Shown here in pieces: positions 59,643-61,592 of a stretch of DNA of 61,592 nucleotides; the first letter of the stretch is position 1; each line of letters begins with the position of its first letter. The translations under genes and the position numbers were made by a program. The notes under the pieces are model-generated. The model worked only from the letters and a program-made list of their open reading frames with translations. It was not told where the DNA came from and did no database searches. Location of the stretch: positions 1-61,592 of the forward strand of contig JBGVFH010000062.1 in NCBI GenBank assembly GCA_045120955.1. The letters are read 5' to 3'. Source of the stretch: JAZMZS01 sp045120955 (GTDB lineage: Bacteria; Bacillota; Clostridia; Oscillospirales; CAG-272).

Positions 59643-60505
59643 AAACGAAGGCATTTTTGATATCACTTGCTGTTTTTTTGTTTGCGCTTATACTGATAGT
59701 TTCGGTTTCTTTGAGAAAAAAAGCGGGTGACTCAGAGGATGTGTCATACAGCACCGAGTCAAGTGTTGGAATACTTGATACAATAGTTTATGACGACGTT
59801 ATAAGCGAGCCTATTTACGACAATATGCCTGATGGTGTTTATTATAAAAAAATTACAAAAAGAACGGTTCTGAACACCGAAAACGGCAGCCGTATAGTTT
59901 ATAATTACCCGTCTTTTGAAGGCTTTGAGGGGTTGAATACCGATAATGATATCAATTCTCTCATTGTGTCCTATATCAAAAAAAAGCAAAAGAGCAGTGC
60001 AGAGGGATTTTACAAGCTTATAGAGTCAGGTGCCAAAGCCGTATACGAAATTTCTGACTTTGAGATAACATATGCGGATTTTAGCCTTATCAGTATCGTC
60101 TTTGACGGATATTACGATATAAATGACGAAAACTCACATATAGATACCGGTGCGAGCAGCGTAAAATACTCGCTTAATATTGATATAGCAAATATGAAAA
60201 TACTGACAAGCGAGCAGCTTATCTCAAGCTTTACGTCCTTGAAAAGCAGGTTTGTCGGCGGTGATATGTTATTTGAGTCGGGAGCTGAGGAGCTTCTCGA
60301 TATAGCGAGCCTTGATGACTTGTTTTTTCAGTACAAGGCGGAATATGAAATATATCCTGATATATATTTTACAGAAGATAACGTGAAAATAATAATTCTG
60401 CTCACCTCTGATCTTGGAGGAGACGCAGTTTTTTCTGACAATATAAATGAAGCAAGAGAATATATTTATGCAGATATGCCTGCTTTGAGTTCTCTTTTTT
60501 CTTAA
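59639..60505 (+). CDS. Membrane-anchored protein, DUF3298/RsiV-like
   Basis: A 288-residue protein. One N-terminal helix (about residues 5-25) anchors it, followed by a Ser/Asp-rich linker and an extracellular domain. The layout of strands and 'YNYPSFEGFEGLNTDNDIN' plus 'EYEIYPDIYFTEDNVKIII' resembles the DUF4163/DUF3298 pair of RsiV and PdaC, but this is weak. A sugar-binding or signalling role would fit; none is shown. It is translationally coupled to the DUF512 gene and 18 bases before der. Confidence 0.6.
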   Translation: MKTKAFLISLAVFLFALILIVSVSLRKKAGDSEDVSYSTESSVGILDTIVYDDVISEPIYDNMPDGVYYKKITKRTVLNTENGSRIVYNYPSFEGFEGLNTDNDINSLIVSYIKKKQKSSAEGFYKLIESGAKAVYEISDFEITYADFSLISIVFDGYYDINDENSHIDTGASSVKYSLNIDIANMKILTSEQLISSFTSLKSRFVGGDMLFESGAEELLDIASLDDLFFQYKAEYEIYPDIYFTEDNVKIIILLTSDLGGDAVFSDNINEAREYIYADMPALSSLFS

Positions 60506-60523
60506 AAGCAGAAGGAGGTTTAT

Positions 60524-61592
60524 ATGTCAAAACCTATAATCGCCATAGTCGGAAGACCGAACGTGGGAAAGAGCACTTTATTCAACAAGCTTATAGGTGA
60601 ACGCCGATCTATTGTTGAGGACACGCCCGGTGTTACCCGTGACAGAATATACGGTGAGTGTGAATGGAGAGGCAAAAAGTTTGTCGTTGTTGACACGGGC
60701 GGTATCGAGCCGAAAACAAACGACATAATTTTAAAGCAGATGCGAATTCAAGCAGAGGTTGCTATAGACACGGCGGATGTTATCGTATTTATGTGCGATG
60801 TCAGCTGCGGTCTTGTAGCGGACGACAGAGATATAGCCGTAATGCTCAAAAAAAGCGGAAAGCCGATCGTTTTGTGCATAAACAAGGTTGACAGCGTGGG
60901 TGCTCTGCCAATGGGATTTTATGAATTCTATGAGCTTGGATTTGAGGATGACCCGATAGCGATATCTTCAATTCACGGAAGCGGTACGGGAGATATGCTT
61001 GATAAAATTTATGATATTTGCCCCGATAGCGAGGATGAGGAAGAGGAAGATGACACAATAAATGTTGCCGTCATCGGAAAGCCGAACGCAGGAAAGTCCT
61101 CTATAATAAACAAAATACTCGGTACGGAGAGAAATATCGTTTCTTCCATTGCGGGAACGACGAGAGATGCTGTCGACTCTTCTTTTGAAAATGAATTCGG
61201 AAAATATAACTTCATTGATACCGCAGGAATAAGACGTAAGAGTAAGGTGGAGGATGCGATAGAGAGATACAGTGTGCTTCGTGCTCATATGGCGGTTGAA
61301 CGGGCGGATGTATGTCTCATTATGATCGACGCAACAGAGGGAATTTCCGAGCAGGACGAAAAGATCGCAGGAATAGCCCACGAATCGGGCAAGGCTTGTA
61401 TCGTTGTTGTCAACAAATGGGATGCTGTCGATAAGGATAACAAAACCGTAAACCAATTTACGGAGAATATCTACAACTCTCTCGGTTATATGCAGTATGC
61501 ACCCATACTTTTTGTTTCGGCAAAAACAGGACAGCGCATACCAAAGCTATTTGAGATGATAAACTATGTTTATGAGCAGTCAAGACTCAGAA
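60524..61592 (+). CDS. der: GTPase Der (EngA), 3' truncated by the window end
   Basis: The first 356 codons of the double-domain GTPase needed for 50S ribosome assembly. Domain 1 P-loop 'GRPNVGKSTLFNKLIG' begins near residue 9, with 'VDTGGIE' at G3 and 'NKVD' at G4. Domain 2 P-loop 'GKPNAGKSSIINKILG' begins near residue 183, with 'DTAGI' and 'NKWD'. The KH-like C-terminal domain (about 80 residues in the family) is cut off. ATG 60524 follows AAGGAGG at 5 bases. Confidence 0.95.
   Translation, partial: MSKPIIAIVGRPNVGKSTLFNKLIGERRSIVEDTPGVTRDRIYGECEWRGKKFVVVDTGGIEPKTNDIILKQMRIQAEVAIDTADVIVFMCDVSCGLVADDRDIAVMLKKSGKPIVLCINKVDSVGALPMGFYEFYELGFEDDPIAISSIHGSGTGDMLDKIYDICPDSEDEEEEDDTINVAVIGKPNAGKSSIINKILGTERNIVSSIAGTTRDAVDSSFENEFGKYNFIDTAGIRRKSKVEDAIERYSVLRAHMAVERADVCLIMIDATEGISEQDEKIAGIAHESGKACIVVVNKWDAVDKDNKTVNQFTENIYNSLGYMQYAPILFVSAKTGQRIPKLFEMINYVYEQSRLR

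Overview
This window is a gene-dense stretch of a chromosome from a Gram-positive, endospore-forming bacterium of the class Clostridia. The order Oscillospirales or a relative is likely, but I cannot name a genus. The evidence is a complete eight-gene spoIIIA operon, sigG, spoIVB, yabP, yabQ, a SpoVB-like flippase and ricT, plus strong purine-rich ribosome binding sites, near-consensus sigma-A promoters and many intrinsic terminators. The window contains no rRNA, tRNA, CRISPR array, prophage or transposase gene that I can see. Both ends cut genes: a cdaR-like gene on the left and der on the right.

Layout. 1-12.5 kb, plus strand: cdaR, a flavoprotein, recJ, relA, dtd, hemZ, a nucleoside kinase, a SpoVB-like flippase and mazG. 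12.6-15.6 kb: hup, rqcP, yabP, yabQ, divIC and mrp, an order resembling the yabM-yabQ/divIC region of Bacillus. 15.6-20.4 kb, minus strand: holB, ricT, a ferredoxin, trmN6, rsmI and a membrane protein. 20.5-25.3 kb, plus: the spoIIIA operon. 25.3-30.6 kb, minus: a 1415-residue surface protein (beta-helix modules plus a GH43 propeller), a DUF1540 protein and a winged-helix protein. 30.7-36.7 kb: sigG, asd (minus), a small membrane protein, pcrA, a YbaK-type deacylase and a low-molecular-weight phosphatase. 36.8-45.2 kb, minus: two uncharacterised membrane proteins, a MATE transporter, a phosphoribosyltransferase, asnA, yebC, argS and spoIVB. 45.4-61.6 kb, plus: prfB, a small membrane protein, the dgt-dnaG-sigA group, an orphan solute-binding lipoprotein, glycogen phosphorylase, serC-serA, a DUF512 radical-SAM protein, a membrane-anchored protein and der.

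The most unusual feature is a family of five dispersed, non-coding repeats of about 102-106 bp (near 13.0, 36.7, 40.1, 44.0 and 47.0 kb). Every copy begins right behind the T-tract of an intrinsic terminator, points the same way as the gene that terminator serves, can fold into a long hairpin, and ends in its own short GC hairpin followed by T residues. This looks like a small element that targets terminators, or a conserved post-terminator RNA module. It matches no named family that I recognise.

Other points of interest are two genes (recJ and serC) whose Shine-Dalgarno sequence appears to be separated from the start codon by a hairpin, a perfect 22-bp palindrome before the MATE gene, a ferredoxin with its own promoter next to ricT, a protein resembling half of a ROK repressor next to sigG, and a prfB that reads in one frame without the usual frameshift.
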